From assembly GCA_964428475.1 (NCBI GenBank), contig CAYRYO010000016.1, positions 1 to 33,715 of the forward strand: a stretch of DNA of 33,715 bases, read 5' to 3'. Source of the DNA: JARICQ01 sp964428475 (GTDB taxonomy: Bacteria > Bacillota > Clostridia > Tissierellales > Tissierellaceae). Of the stretch, positions 15,037 through 23,469 are shown in pieces. A program made the position numbers and the translations under genes. The notes beneath the pieces are model-generated. The model had not been told where the DNA came from and did no database searches. It saw only the letters and a list, made by a program, of their open reading frames with translations. The number at the start of each line of letters is the position of its first letter. Within the stretch, counting starts at the first letter, position 1.

Positions 15037-15899
15037 AAATAATAAAGAGTAGAAAAAAATATGCAATTATTTCATCTGCAATAATATTAGTAGGACTAGT
15101 AATGTTTTTTGTAAATGGCTTAAACTATGGCATAGAATTTACTGGTGGAACTTTAATTCAAATAGATATGGAAAAGTTTATTAGTGTAGAAGAAGTTAGA
15201 GAAATAATGGATGAATACGATACAAATGCAAGTGTTGTACATGCAGGAGATAATAAAGAGGGAATAATGATTAAAAGTACTGAAGACTTTAAGAACAACC
15301 AAGTAACAGAAATACAAAATAAATTCGTAGAAAAATACGATTTAAATAAAGATAATTTTCAATCTGAAAAGGTAGGCCCCACAATGGGGGATGAAATAAA
15401 AAACAAAGCTCTTCTTTCTACCGTAATAGCTACAGTATTAATGCTTGCTTATATTAGCTGGAGATTTGAGTTGAGATTTGGGCTATCTGCTATAGTAGCT
15501 TTAATTCACGATATACTTATTATGTTGTCAGTTTATTCTATATTTAGAATTCCTGTAAATAGTGCATTTATTGCAGCCATATTAACGGTAGTTGGATATT
15601 CAATAAATGATACTATAGTAATCTTTGATAGAATAAGAGAAGAGTTGAAATTATATCCTAGACAGGCAATAGAAAATACTATAGATAATAGTATTAAAAA
15701 ATCATTAGTAAGAACTATAAACACTTCCGCGACTACTTTTGTAGCAGTTTTAATCATTTATTTATTGGGAGTAGAAGATGTCAAGATATTAGCATTACCT
15801 CTTATGATAGGTGTTATATCAGGTACCTATTCTTCGCTATTTGTTGCATCACCACTTTTGTATGAACTTACAAATTACAAAACAAAAACTGCTAGATAG
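15033..15899 (+). CDS. secF: Protein translocase subunit SecF
   Basis: Partner of SecD in the Sec accessory complex. The 288-residue protein has an N-terminal helix (~10-28), the YGIEFTGGTLIQI motif, the KVGPTMGDEIKNKAL block and five C-terminal helices. These carry the SVIDAN-like VGYSINDTIVIFDRIREEL and NTSATTFVAVLIIYL. Start and stop overlap with secD by 4 nt (ATGA arrangement), so translation is coupled. The stop codon lies inside the terminator hairpin. Confidence 0.97.
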   Translation: MKIIKSRKKYAIISSAIILVGLVMFFVNGLNYGIEFTGGTLIQIDMEKFISVEEVREIMDEYDTNASVVHAGDNKEGIMIKSTEDFKNNQVTEIQNKFVEKYDLNKDNFQSEKVGPTMGDEIKNKALLSTVIATVLMLAYISWRFELRFGLSAIVALIHDILIMLSVYSIFRIPVNSAFIAAILTVVGYSINDTIVIFDRIREELKLYPRQAIENTIDNSIKKSLVRTINTSATTFVAVLIIYLLGVEDVKILALPLMIGVISGTYSSLFVASPLLYELTNYKTKTAR

Positions 15900-15918
15900 C
15901 AGTTTTTATTTTGTAATT
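15873..15918 (+). terminator. Long terminator hairpin overlapping the secF stop
   Basis: The inner stem AAAAACTGCT (15884-15893) pairs with AGCAGTTTTT (15898-15907), with loop AGAT. After one C/A mismatch, the outer stem AATTACAAAA (15873-15882) pairs with TTTTGTAATT (15909-15918). This makes a 21-position helix with A and T tracts on both sides, starting inside secF coding sequence. Confidence 0.85.
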
Positions 15919-15938
15919 CAGGGTAAATAGATTAAAAT
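15911..15938 (+). promoter_or_regulatory. Candidate promoter of the lapA-type gene
   Basis: TTGTAA (15911-15916), 16-nt spacer, TAAAAT (15933-15938). The -35 lies in the outer arm of the secF terminator. The gene starts at 15961. Confidence 0.45.
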
Positions 15939-15960
15939 ACTATGAAAACGAGGTGTTAAC

Positions 15961-16389
15961 ATGGAAAAAGGATTTATACTTAGTTTGATATTTGCAGCTA
16001 TAATTGCTGTATTTGCACTTAGTAACAGTGACAAAGTATTTATAGATTTATTTTTTACCGAGGTAGAGATGTCTCAAGCTATAGTTATTTTAATTTCCGC
16101 TTTATTTGGTGCTGTTGTTGCTGCAATATTTTCCTGGGTAAAAAATTTAAAGCAAAATAAAAAAATTAAAATACTAAAGAATGAAGTCGAAACTCTGACA
16201 CAGACTAATAATGAATTAAAAGATCATCTAAAAGAGAAAGATAAGCAAATAAAAGATTTATCTATAAAAACGTCAAATTCATCTTGTAAAGAAGTAAAAC
16301 TAATTACTGAAGGTGAAAAGGATGTAGAATGTGATATGATAAATGATAATCCGATAAAAATAGATACAATTATTAAAGATGAAAACTAG
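15961..16389 (+). CDS. LapA domain (DUF1049) membrane protein
   Basis: A 142-residue protein with two membrane helices (~4-22 and ~40-60) around the LapA-type signature FALSNSDKVFIDLFF. A cytoplasmic coiled coil (~62-100, rich in Lys/Glu/Leu heptads) and an unstructured acidic tail follow. In proteobacteria, LapA works in lipopolysaccharide homeostasis. Firmicutes lack LPS, so its role here is unknown and may involve membrane or wall control. GAGGTG precedes the ATG. It is followed by a hairpin that ends just before recJ. Confidence 0.8.
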   Translation: MEKGFILSLIFAAIIAVFALSNSDKVFIDLFFTEVEMSQAIVILISALFGAVVAAIFSWVKNLKQNKKIKILKNEVETLTQTNNELKDHLKEKDKQIKDLSIKTSNSSCKEVKLITEGEKDVECDMINDNPIKIDTIIKDEN

Positions 16390-16412
16390 AAATCAATCTA
16401 TATAAGTGATAG

Positions 16413-16450
16413 AATTTAGATATTAGATTTATATCTAAATTTTATTTTAT
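16413..16450 (+). terminator. Hairpin before recJ (terminator/attenuator)
   Basis: AATTTAGATAT (16413-16423) pairs with ATATCTAAATT (16431-16441) around a 7-nt loop, followed by TTATTTTATT. It ends about 14 nt before the recJ start, leaving no space for a promoter between them. Confidence 0.7.
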
Positions 16451-16463
16451 TGGAGTGAATTTA

Positions 16464-18236
16464 TTGGAAAAATGGTTTATTAGAAATAAGGCAGGAGATT
16501 TAGAAAAGATAATAAAAAAACATAAGATATCTAAATTTTTATCTAAGATACTTATCAATAGAGGAATAACAGAGGACAGGCTTATTAGTAGCTATTTAAA
16601 TCCTGAATTAGATAAAATGCATTTACCCGTTCTTATGAAGGATATGGACAAGGGAGTAAGAATAGTAAGAAATAATATATTAAATAATGATAAAATAAGG
16701 ATAGTAGGAGATTATGATGTAGATGGAGTAATTTCCATTTATATTCTATACAAAGGTATAAAAAGATGTGGTGGAAATGTCGATTATGTAGTGCCAGATA
16801 GAATTGAAGACGGATATGGAATAAATAGCAATATAGTAAGAAGAGCTAAAGAAGATGGAGTAGTTACTTTGCTAACATGTGACAATGGCATTGCTGCAAT
16901 CGAGCCTATAAAACTTGCTAAAGAACTTGGAATGACTGTAATAGTTACAGATCATCACGATGTCCCTTTTAATTTAAATAAATCTGGGAAAAATGAATAT
17001 ATACATATATCTGCAGATGCAGTAATAAATCCAAAGCAGGAGGACTGTAACTATCCTTTCAAAATGTTGTGTGGTGCTGGAATAGCTTTTAAATTTAATC
17101 AGCATTTATATTCCTTATTTAATATACAAAGCAAAGAAGTTTATGAATTTTTAGAATATGCTGCAATTGCTACAGTTTGTGATGTAGTAGATTTAATAGA
17201 TGAAAATAGAATAATAGTAAAAAAAGGACTAGAATTATTAAATAATACAAAAAATATAGGTTTAAATGCATTGATAATTGAATCGGGAATTGAAAACAAA
17301 GAAATAGGAGTATATCATCTGGGTTTTGTAATAGGGCCTAGTATAAATGCATCGGGAAGGCTTGATTCAGCTTTACTTGCCATAGAACTTTTGTTAAGTG
17401 AAAGTGAAGACGAATCAAAAATGTTGGCAGAAAAATTACGAGGGCTCAATGAAGAAAGAAAAGGCATGACAAATACAGGAGTAGAGAAGATTAATAAGAT
17501 AATAAAAGATAATTCTATGCAAAATGATAAAGTTCTAGTGGTGTATGATTTAAATATTCATGAGAGTATAGCCGGAATAATCGCTGGAAGAATAAAAGAG
17601 AGAGAAAACAAGCCAACGATTGTATTAACAGATGCAAAAGATGGAGTTAAAGGATCTGGAAGATCTATTGAAGAATATAATATGTTTGAAGAGCTATCAA
17701 AATGTAAAGACATACTAAATAGATTTGGAGGACATCCCATGGCAGCAGGACTAAGCCTTGATTTTTCCAATATAGATTTACTTAGAAAAAGATTAAATGA
17801 GAGCACCATTTTGACTGAAGAGGATCTAATACCTAAAAAATATATTGACATGCAACTTCCATTAGATTATATTAGTTTTAAGTTAATGGACGAATTAAGT
17901 GTTTTAGAGCCTTTTGGGAAAGGAAATAGCAAGCCAATTTTTGGAGATAAGAATATAAGCGTCAAAAAGGCCTTTATATTGGGGAAAAATAAAAATGTGC
18001 TTAAATTAATACTAGCAGATAACTGTAATAGAAAAATAGAGGGTCTTTTTTTTGGTGATATAAATGATTTTGATGATATAATAGAAAATGCTTATGGCAA
18101 AGATAAATTGGATAAACTATATAGGGGTATAGAGAGTAACATTAGTTTGGATATACTTTACTACCCATCTATAAATGAATATAGAGGTAATACAAATTTA
18201 CAAGTAATAATTCAAAGCTTTAGGGCGTGCAAATAA
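16464..18236 (+). CDS. recJ: Single-stranded-DNA-specific exonuclease RecJ
   Basis: 5'-3' single-strand exonuclease of recombination and mismatch repair. The 590-residue protein has the DHH phosphoesterase core: RIVGDYDVDGV (motif I, ~76-86), LLTCDNGIAA (II), VIVTDHHDVPF (III), then NPKQEDCNYPF with LCGAGIAFK (IV region). The DHHA1 domain has NASGRLD and GSGRSI and ends with RFGGHPMAAGLSL. A C-terminal OB-like part follows (VLEPFGKGNSKPIF). TTG 16464 is chosen as start because GGAGTG lies 7 nt upstream; GTG at 16455 is within that site. It is followed at 26 nt by rel. Confidence 0.96.
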   Translation: MEKWFIRNKAGDLEKIIKKHKISKFLSKILINRGITEDRLISSYLNPELDKMHLPVLMKDMDKGVRIVRNNILNNDKIRIVGDYDVDGVISIYILYKGIKRCGGNVDYVVPDRIEDGYGINSNIVRRAKEDGVVTLLTCDNGIAAIEPIKLAKELGMTVIVTDHHDVPFNLNKSGKNEYIHISADAVINPKQEDCNYPFKMLCGAGIAFKFNQHLYSLFNIQSKEVYEFLEYAAIATVCDVVDLIDENRIIVKKGLELLNNTKNIGLNALIIESGIENKEIGVYHLGFVIGPSINASGRLDSALLAIELLLSESEDESKMLAEKLRGLNEERKGMTNTGVEKINKIIKDNSMQNDKVLVVYDLNIHESIAGIIAGRIKERENKPTIVLTDAKDGVKGSGRSIEEYNMFEELSKCKDILNRFGGHPMAAGLSLDFSNIDLLRKRLNESTILTEEDLIPKKYIDMQLPLDYISFKLMDELSVLEPFGKGNSKPIFGDKNISVKKAFILGKNKNVLKLILADNCNRKIEGLFFGDINDFDDIIENAYGKDKLDKLYRGIESNISLDILYYPSINEYRGNTNLQVIIQSFRACK

Positions 18237-18262
18237 TTTAATAACTAAAGAAGGTGAAACCA

Positions 18263-20428
18263 ATGTTAGAAAAACTACTTTTAAAAATAGAACAATATAA
18301 TCCACAGGCTGATTTAGAACTAGTAATCAGAGCATATAGCTTTGCACAAATGTCTCATGAGGGTCAACTTAGAAACTCAGGTGAGAAGTTCTTTATTCAT
18401 CCGTTTAATGTAGCTGTAATATTGGCAGACTTAAACATGGATACTGCTACTATAATAGCGGGTCTTCTTCATGATAGTATTGAAGATACCCAAGCAACCC
18501 ATGAACAAATAGCAGAGATGTTTGGTATTGAAATAGCTGATTTGGTAGAAGGTGTTACAAAGCTTAAAAAGTTGCAATATAAAACAAAGCAGGAAAACCA
18601 AGCTGAAAATTTAAGGAAAATGGTTCTTGCAATGGCTAAGGATATAAGAGTTATCATAGTAAAGCTGGCTGATAGACTTCACAATATGAGAACATTAGAG
18701 TATATGAGTGATGAAAAAAGAAAAGAAAAAGCATTGGAAACCTTAGAAATTTACGCACCTTTAGCACATCGACTTGGTATCTCTAAAATTAAATGGGAAT
18801 TAGAAGACTTATCTCTTAGATATTTAGATTCTGATAACTATTATGACTTAGTTGAAAGAGTCTCAAAAAGAAGAGAAGAAAGAGAAGAGTATATAAAGTC
18901 CATTATAGAAACTCTAAAGATAAAATTAGATAAAGTAAATGTCGAATATGATATTAGTGGAAGGCCAAAGAATTTCTATAGCATATATAAAAAGATGATT
19001 TATGAAAAAAAGGCCTTTGAACAAATATTTGATTTAACAGCTATAAGGGTGATAGTAAACGATATAAAAGATTGTTATGAAGTATTAGGTATAGTTCATA
19101 GCCTCTGGAAACCTATTCCGGGTAGATTTAAAGACTATATAGCTATGCCCAAACCAAATATGTACCAGTCTATTCATACTACTGTAATAGGACCAAGAGG
19201 AGAAACCTTTGAAGTTCAAATAAGGACTTGGGAAATGCATAAGACGGCTGAATATGGGATAGCTGCACATTGGAAATACAAAGAAGGGGCTACGAAGGCT
19301 GACAATTTTGATGATAAGCTTACATGGCTAAGACAACTTTTAGAATGGCAGTCTGATTTAAACGATCCAAGAGATTTCATGGAAACATTAAAGATAGATT
19401 TCTTTACAGATGAGGTTTTTGTATTTACTCCTAGGGGAGATGTTATAAATCTTCCAGAAGGATCAACACCTATTGACTTTGCTTATAGAGTTCATAGTGA
19501 AGTAGGAGATAAATGTGTAGGAGCAAAGGTTGATGGAAGAATTGTACCTTTAAACTATAGACTTCAAAATGGAAATATTGTAGAAGCGCTGACATCTAAA
19601 AATAGTAGTGGGCCAAGTAGAGATTGGCTAAAGATAGTAAAAAGTACACAAGCTAAAAACAAGATAAGACAATTCTTTAAGATAAAGGAAAGAGATGTAA
19701 ATATAATTCGTGGTAAAGAAATGCTTGAAAAGGAAATAAAACGATTAGGATATAAACCTAATGAGCTATTGAGTGATGATTGGTTAAATTCTATTATATC
19801 GAAGATGAGCATAAGCTGTATTGATGATTTATATTCAGCTCTAGGCTATGGAAGTATATCTTTGAGTCAAATAATACCCAAACTTAAAGCAATCTACAAT
19901 AAAGAGAATGACATAGATGATGAGAGAGTTTTAGAAGAGGCTAAATCAAAGTCGAGTCAAAATAAAAAAAATGAAAACAAACCTTACCAGGGAATAAATA
20001 TAAAAGGTGTAGACAATATAAAGGTTAGATTTGCAAAATGTTGCAATCCAGTCCCAGGTGATGAAATCATAGGATTTATCACTAAAGGCAGGGGAGTTGC
20101 TATACATAGGACAGATTGTCCTAATATTAGCAGTTCTCAAGGCACTGAAAGGTTTATAGAAGTAAGTTGGGATAATGAGAAGGTATCATCTTATCCTGCA
20201 GAAATACAAATTAGAGCGACCGATAGATTTGGCTTATTATCTGAGATAACCAAAAAGATAACTGAAGCTGATATAGGTCTTATGGGTTTAAATGCTAGAA
20301 CTGATAAAGATAGAATAGCGATAGTCAACTTAACACTTGAAATAAAAGATATAGAAGACTTGAAAAAATTGATGAAGAAGATAAAAAGGATAGAGAGTAT
20401 AATTGATGTATATAGAGTAACTGCTTAG
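18263..20428 (+). CDS. rel: Bifunctional (p)ppGpp synthetase/hydrolase Rel
   Basis: Makes and degrades the stringent-response alarmones. The 721-residue protein carries, in order, the HD hydrolase domain (~45-150; HPFNVAVILA, the GLLHDSIEDT His-Asp pair, KLADRLHNMRTL) and the synthetase domain (~230-350; GRPKNFYSIYKKM, TAIRVIV, GRFKDYIAMPKPNMYQSIH). The RFKD charge signature is that of bifunctional enzymes rather than synthetase-only RelA. TGS (~385-445), the CCNPVPGDEI zinc-finger region (~595-605) and a C-terminal ACT domain (~645-721) follow. Both active sites are intact. ATG 18263 is preferred: GAAGGTGA lies 7 nt upstream and GTG 18254 overlaps that site. Confidence 0.97.
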   Translation: MLEKLLLKIEQYNPQADLELVIRAYSFAQMSHEGQLRNSGEKFFIHPFNVAVILADLNMDTATIIAGLLHDSIEDTQATHEQIAEMFGIEIADLVEGVTKLKKLQYKTKQENQAENLRKMVLAMAKDIRVIIVKLADRLHNMRTLEYMSDEKRKEKALETLEIYAPLAHRLGISKIKWELEDLSLRYLDSDNYYDLVERVSKRREEREEYIKSIIETLKIKLDKVNVEYDISGRPKNFYSIYKKMIYEKKAFEQIFDLTAIRVIVNDIKDCYEVLGIVHSLWKPIPGRFKDYIAMPKPNMYQSIHTTVIGPRGETFEVQIRTWEMHKTAEYGIAAHWKYKEGATKADNFDDKLTWLRQLLEWQSDLNDPRDFMETLKIDFFTDEVFVFTPRGDVINLPEGSTPIDFAYRVHSEVGDKCVGAKVDGRIVPLNYRLQNGNIVEALTSKNSSGPSRDWLKIVKSTQAKNKIRQFFKIKERDVNIIRGKEMLEKEIKRLGYKPNELLSDDWLNSIISKMSISCIDDLYSALGYGSISLSQIIPKLKAIYNKENDIDDERVLEEAKSKSSQNKKNENKPYQGINIKGVDNIKVRFAKCCNPVPGDEIIGFITKGRGVAIHRTDCPNISSSQGTERFIEVSWDNEKVSSYPAEIQIRATDRFGLLSEITKKITEADIGLMGLNARTDKDRIAIVNLTLEIKDIEDLKKLMKKIKRIESIIDVYRVTA

Positions 20429-20438
20429 GAGTGATATT

Positions 20439-20888
20439 TTGAGAATAATTGTACAAAGAGTAAATAATGCAAGTGTAGAAGTAGAAAAAGAAGTAGTGGC
20501 AGAGATAAAGAAAGGAATTTTGATTTTTTTAGGAGTAGGCACTGAAGATGATGAAAAAGATTTAGAATACATGATAAATAAGGTATTAGGGCTTAGAATT
20601 TTTCAAGATCAAGCTGACAAGATGAATTTATCAATTGAAGATATCAATGGGGAAATACTAGTAGTTTCTCAATTTACTTTGTATGGGGATGTGAGAAAAG
20701 GCAAAAGACCAAGTTTTACAGCCTCAGCACCTCCAGATATTGGAGAAAAATTGTACGAAGAATTTTTAGATAGATTAAAAACTAGTGGATTAAAGATTGA
20801 AAATGGCATATTTGGAGCAGATATGAAAGTTAGTTTAATAAATGATGGACCTGTGACTATTATGTTAGATAGTAAAAAGAACTTTTAG
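20439..20888 (+). CDS. dtd: D-aminoacyl-tRNA deacylase
   Basis: Removes D-amino acids (and misloaded glycine) from tRNA. The 149-residue protein is full length with the SQFTLYGDVRKGKRPSFT block (Gln/Phe/Thr active-site strand), SVEVEKEVVAEI, and the C-terminal NDGPVTI carrying the Gly-cisPro motif. The start is TTG 20439, after GGAGTG. It lies 10 nt after rel, the standard rel-dtd pairing. Confidence 0.97.
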   Translation: MRIIVQRVNNASVEVEKEVVAEIKKGILIFLGVGTEDDEKDLEYMINKVLGLRIFQDQADKMNLSIEDINGEILVVSQFTLYGDVRKGKRPSFTASAPPDIGEKLYEEFLDRLKTSGLKIENGIFGADMKVSLINDGPVTIMLDSKKNF

Positions 20889-20900
20889 GAGGATTTGAAA

Positions 20901-21518
20901 TTGAAGATAATAAGAATGGCCGCTGGTATATACGCAGCTAATTGCTATATAGTATATTCAACAACACTGGACGGTATTGTAGTAGACCCAGGTGGAGATG
21001 TTGATGATATAATGAAAGTGATTGAAGAGAAAAATATCAATGTAGAAAGTATAGTGTTAACACACGGACATGCAGATCATATTGGTGGTTTGGTAGATCT
21101 AAAGGATAAACTTGATGCTAAGATAATGATACACGAAGATGATAGAGAAATGTTAATAGATGCAAATATTAATCTTTCTAATGCAATGCCTATGAACAAG
21201 GTTGAAGTTGAGCCAGATAGGCTTTTAAAAGATGGAGATATAATAAAATTTGGAGACAGTGAAATGCTAGTAATCCATACGCCTGGACATACAAGAGGTG
21301 GAATATCCTTAAAAGTTGAAGATAATATTATAACAGGAGATACATTGTTCCAGGGATCAATTGGAAGAACAGATCTTTATGGTGGGAATTTTAATACTAT
21401 TATACGCTCAATTAAATCTAAGATATTAATATATAGTAACAAGACCAAAATATTTCCAGGACATGGTGCCCCTTCGACAATAGGAGATGAAAAGAAAAAC
21501 AATCCATATGTAAAATAA
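20901..21518 (+). CDS. Metallo-beta-lactamase-fold hydrolase (glyoxalase II-like)
   Basis: A 205-residue cytoplasmic metallohydrolase. Metal-binding motifs are THGHADHIGG (55-60 core), HTPGHTRGG, GDTLF (Asp ligand) and FPGHGAPS at the C-terminus, so the two-metal site is complete. This clade is annotated as YcbL/glyoxalase II-like; the substrate is uncertain. TTG 20901 is taken as start because AGGAGG at 20887-20892 is 8 nt upstream, while the other TTG (20895) is only 2 nt away. It sits between dtd and hemZ, its usual clostridial position. Confidence 0.9.
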   Translation: MKIIRMAAGIYAANCYIVYSTTLDGIVVDPGGDVDDIMKVIEEKNINVESIVLTHGHADHIGGLVDLKDKLDAKIMIHEDDREMLIDANINLSNAMPMNKVEVEPDRLLKDGDIIKFGDSEMLVIHTPGHTRGGISLKVEDNIITGDTLFQGSIGRTDLYGGNFNTIIRSIKSKILIYSNKTKIFPGHGAPSTIGDEKKNNPYVK

Positions 21519-21537
21519 TATTAAGCAAGGTGAAATA

Positions 21538-23013
21538 ATGATATATCTTTTAATAAGAGATCATAATCAGCAATATAGTTTATACAATTTAATAAAGGTT
21601 TTTTTCCCAGATTCTAAAATAAAGACAATTGAAGATATGGATGAGTATCTAGGGGAAGGAATATTGATAGAAAGCTTATTGTATAAAAAAGAGGATAAAT
21701 ATTTTGCAAATACAAAGCTATATTTAGATGATAAACTTTCTGCATCTAATGAAGAAGAAATTGGAATGATAAAGATAAATGGAGAAACAATAGAAAAAAA
21801 GATTAGGATTGCAATTCGAAAATCCTTGTTTTCAGTTCTAAAAGCTTTATCAGATTTAGATACTCCATGGGGTATACTTACTGGTGTTAGACCTATGAAA
21901 ATTGTTCATGATTTAATAAATAAAGATACTTCAAAGAATGGAATCAAAGAAATATTAAAAAAAGAATACAAATTGCATCAAAATAAGATAGACTTAATGA
22001 TGAATATTGTAGAAATTCAAAGAGACTATATCTATCCAATTAGGGATGAATATAGTCTATATATAAGTATACCTTTTTGTCCCTCTAAATGTAAATATTG
22101 TTCATTCCCGTCATTATCAATCAATAACTATGAGTATCAAATAGAAAAATACATAGAAAAATTGATTTATGAAATAAATAGCATAAAAAGAATAATGGAA
22201 AACAAATATATAAATACAGTTTATATTGGGGGTGGAACGCCTACATCTATATCTAAAAGATATTTAGAGAGAATAATTCAAGCTGTATATTCTAATTTTG
22301 GTGAAAATAATATAAGGGAATTCACTGTAGAAGCTGGTAGACCGGATACTTTAAATAAAAACTATTTAGAAATGTTAAACAAAAATAATATAAAGAGAAT
22401 AAGTATAAATCCTCAAACTATGAATGATAAGACTTTAATCCAAATAGGAAGGAAGCATACTGTAAAAGATATTATAGATGCTTATAAAACAGCTAAAGAT
22501 ATAGGTTTTGAATCTATAAACATGGATTTGATTATTGGTCTTTCTAGAGAAGATGAAAATGATGTTACAAATACTATGAAAGAGATATCAAAGCTAGGTC
22601 CAGATAATTTAACTGTTCATACTCTATCATTAAAAAGAGGATCCAAATTAAAAGATAATTCTATAGACTATTCCCGGGAACATCAAATTTCTTTGGAAAA
22701 CATGTTTAATATTGCTCTTAAATATGCAAATAATATGCAACTATTACCATATTATTTATATAGACAAAAGAGGATACTAGGGAATCTAGAAAATATTGGA
22801 TTTGCAAAGAAAGGCAAAGAATGTATATATAATATGGTAATGATGGAAGAAAAACAAACTATTATTGGTGTTGGTATGGGGGCTGTATCTAAGATTTATG
22901 ATAAAAAAGAAGATAAAATAATTAGATTACCAAATTTTAAAAGTTTAAATGAATATATAAATAGGGTAGATGATTTAAATGGGAGGAAGCAGCAAATAAT
23001 AGAAAATTTATAA
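21538..23013 (+). CDS. hemZ: Radical SAM coproporphyrinogen III oxidase-like HemZ
   Basis: Oxygen-independent coproporphyrinogen dehydrogenase family, HemZ branch, 491 residues. The N-terminal ~165 residues are the HemZ-specific extension with DTPWGILTGVRPMKI. The radical-SAM cluster is Cys181-x3-Cys185-x2-Cys188 in IPFCPSKCKYCSF, followed by YIGGGTPTS and FTVEAGRPD. Whether it truly makes haem precursors is open: no other haem gene is in the window, and HemZ-like proteins in anaerobes often lack proven activity. It keeps the usual place after the MBL gene. The ATG follows AAGGTGA. Confidence 0.9.
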   Translation: MIYLLIRDHNQQYSLYNLIKVFFPDSKIKTIEDMDEYLGEGILIESLLYKKEDKYFANTKLYLDDKLSASNEEEIGMIKINGETIEKKIRIAIRKSLFSVLKALSDLDTPWGILTGVRPMKIVHDLINKDTSKNGIKEILKKEYKLHQNKIDLMMNIVEIQRDYIYPIRDEYSLYISIPFCPSKCKYCSFPSLSINNYEYQIEKYIEKLIYEINSIKRIMENKYINTVYIGGGTPTSISKRYLERIIQAVYSNFGENNIREFTVEAGRPDTLNKNYLEMLNKNNIKRISINPQTMNDKTLIQIGRKHTVKDIIDAYKTAKDIGFESINMDLIIGLSREDENDVTNTMKEISKLGPDNLTVHTLSLKRGSKLKDNSIDYSREHQISLENMFNIALKYANNMQLLPYYLYRQKRILGNLENIGFAKKGKECIYNMVMMEEKQTIIGVGMGAVSKIYDKKEDKIIRLPNFKSLNEYINRVDDLNGRKQQIIENL

Positions 23014-23030
23014 TAGAAAGGATGATTTAT

Positions 23031-23429
23031 ATGCTATGGTGGAATGATGAATTAGAAACAGGTGTAAAATCAATAGATATGCAACACAAATCTATCTTTG
23101 ACAAATCCAATGAAATCTTTGATATGGGTGAAGATACAGATATAGAAGATTTAGAAGAGGTAATAAGCTTTTTAATGTGTTATACGAATAATCATTTTTC
23201 AGATGAAGAACAACTAATGTTAGAAAACCAATACAGTGAATTTATAGAACATAGGAGACAACATAATTTATTTGTAGAAGAAATATATAAACTTTATTTA
23301 AGAGTAGAGAAAAATGAAATAAATGAAGACTTATTCAATGATTTGAAAGTAATTATTATTGAATGGTTTGCAAGGCATATAAATACTTCTGACAAAGAAT
23401 TCGTAGAATACTTTAATACAATAGAATAA
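23031..23429 (+). CDS. Bacteriohemerythrin
   Basis: A 132-residue single-domain hemerythrin, a di-iron protein that binds O2 reversibly and can deliver or scavenge it. All seven ligands are visible: His19, His55, Glu59, His74, His78, His116, Asp121, in the pattern W-x-x-x-L-x-x-GV-x-x-ID-x-QH ... H-x-x-x-E ... H-x-x-x-H ... H-x-x-x-x-D. In an anaerobe it probably buffers oxygen or iron. ATG 23031 is chosen (AAAGGATGA upstream); ATG 23022 lies inside that site. It occupies the slot between hemZ and aspS where clostridia usually have hisS. Confidence 0.95.
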   Translation: MLWWNDELETGVKSIDMQHKSIFDKSNEIFDMGEDTDIEDLEEVISFLMCYTNNHFSDEEQLMLENQYSEFIEHRRQHNLFVEEIYKLYLRVEKNEINEDLFNDLKVIIIEWFARHINTSDKEFVEYFNTIE

Positions 23430-23469
23430 TCAAATAAACCAACTGGTTTTATCTTTAGGAGGAATCAAT

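Noticed and set aside
23436..23449. AAACCA/TGGTTT hairpin between the hemerythrin and aspS as a terminator
   Set aside because: The 2-nt loop and short stem without a proper T tract make it too weak to call.
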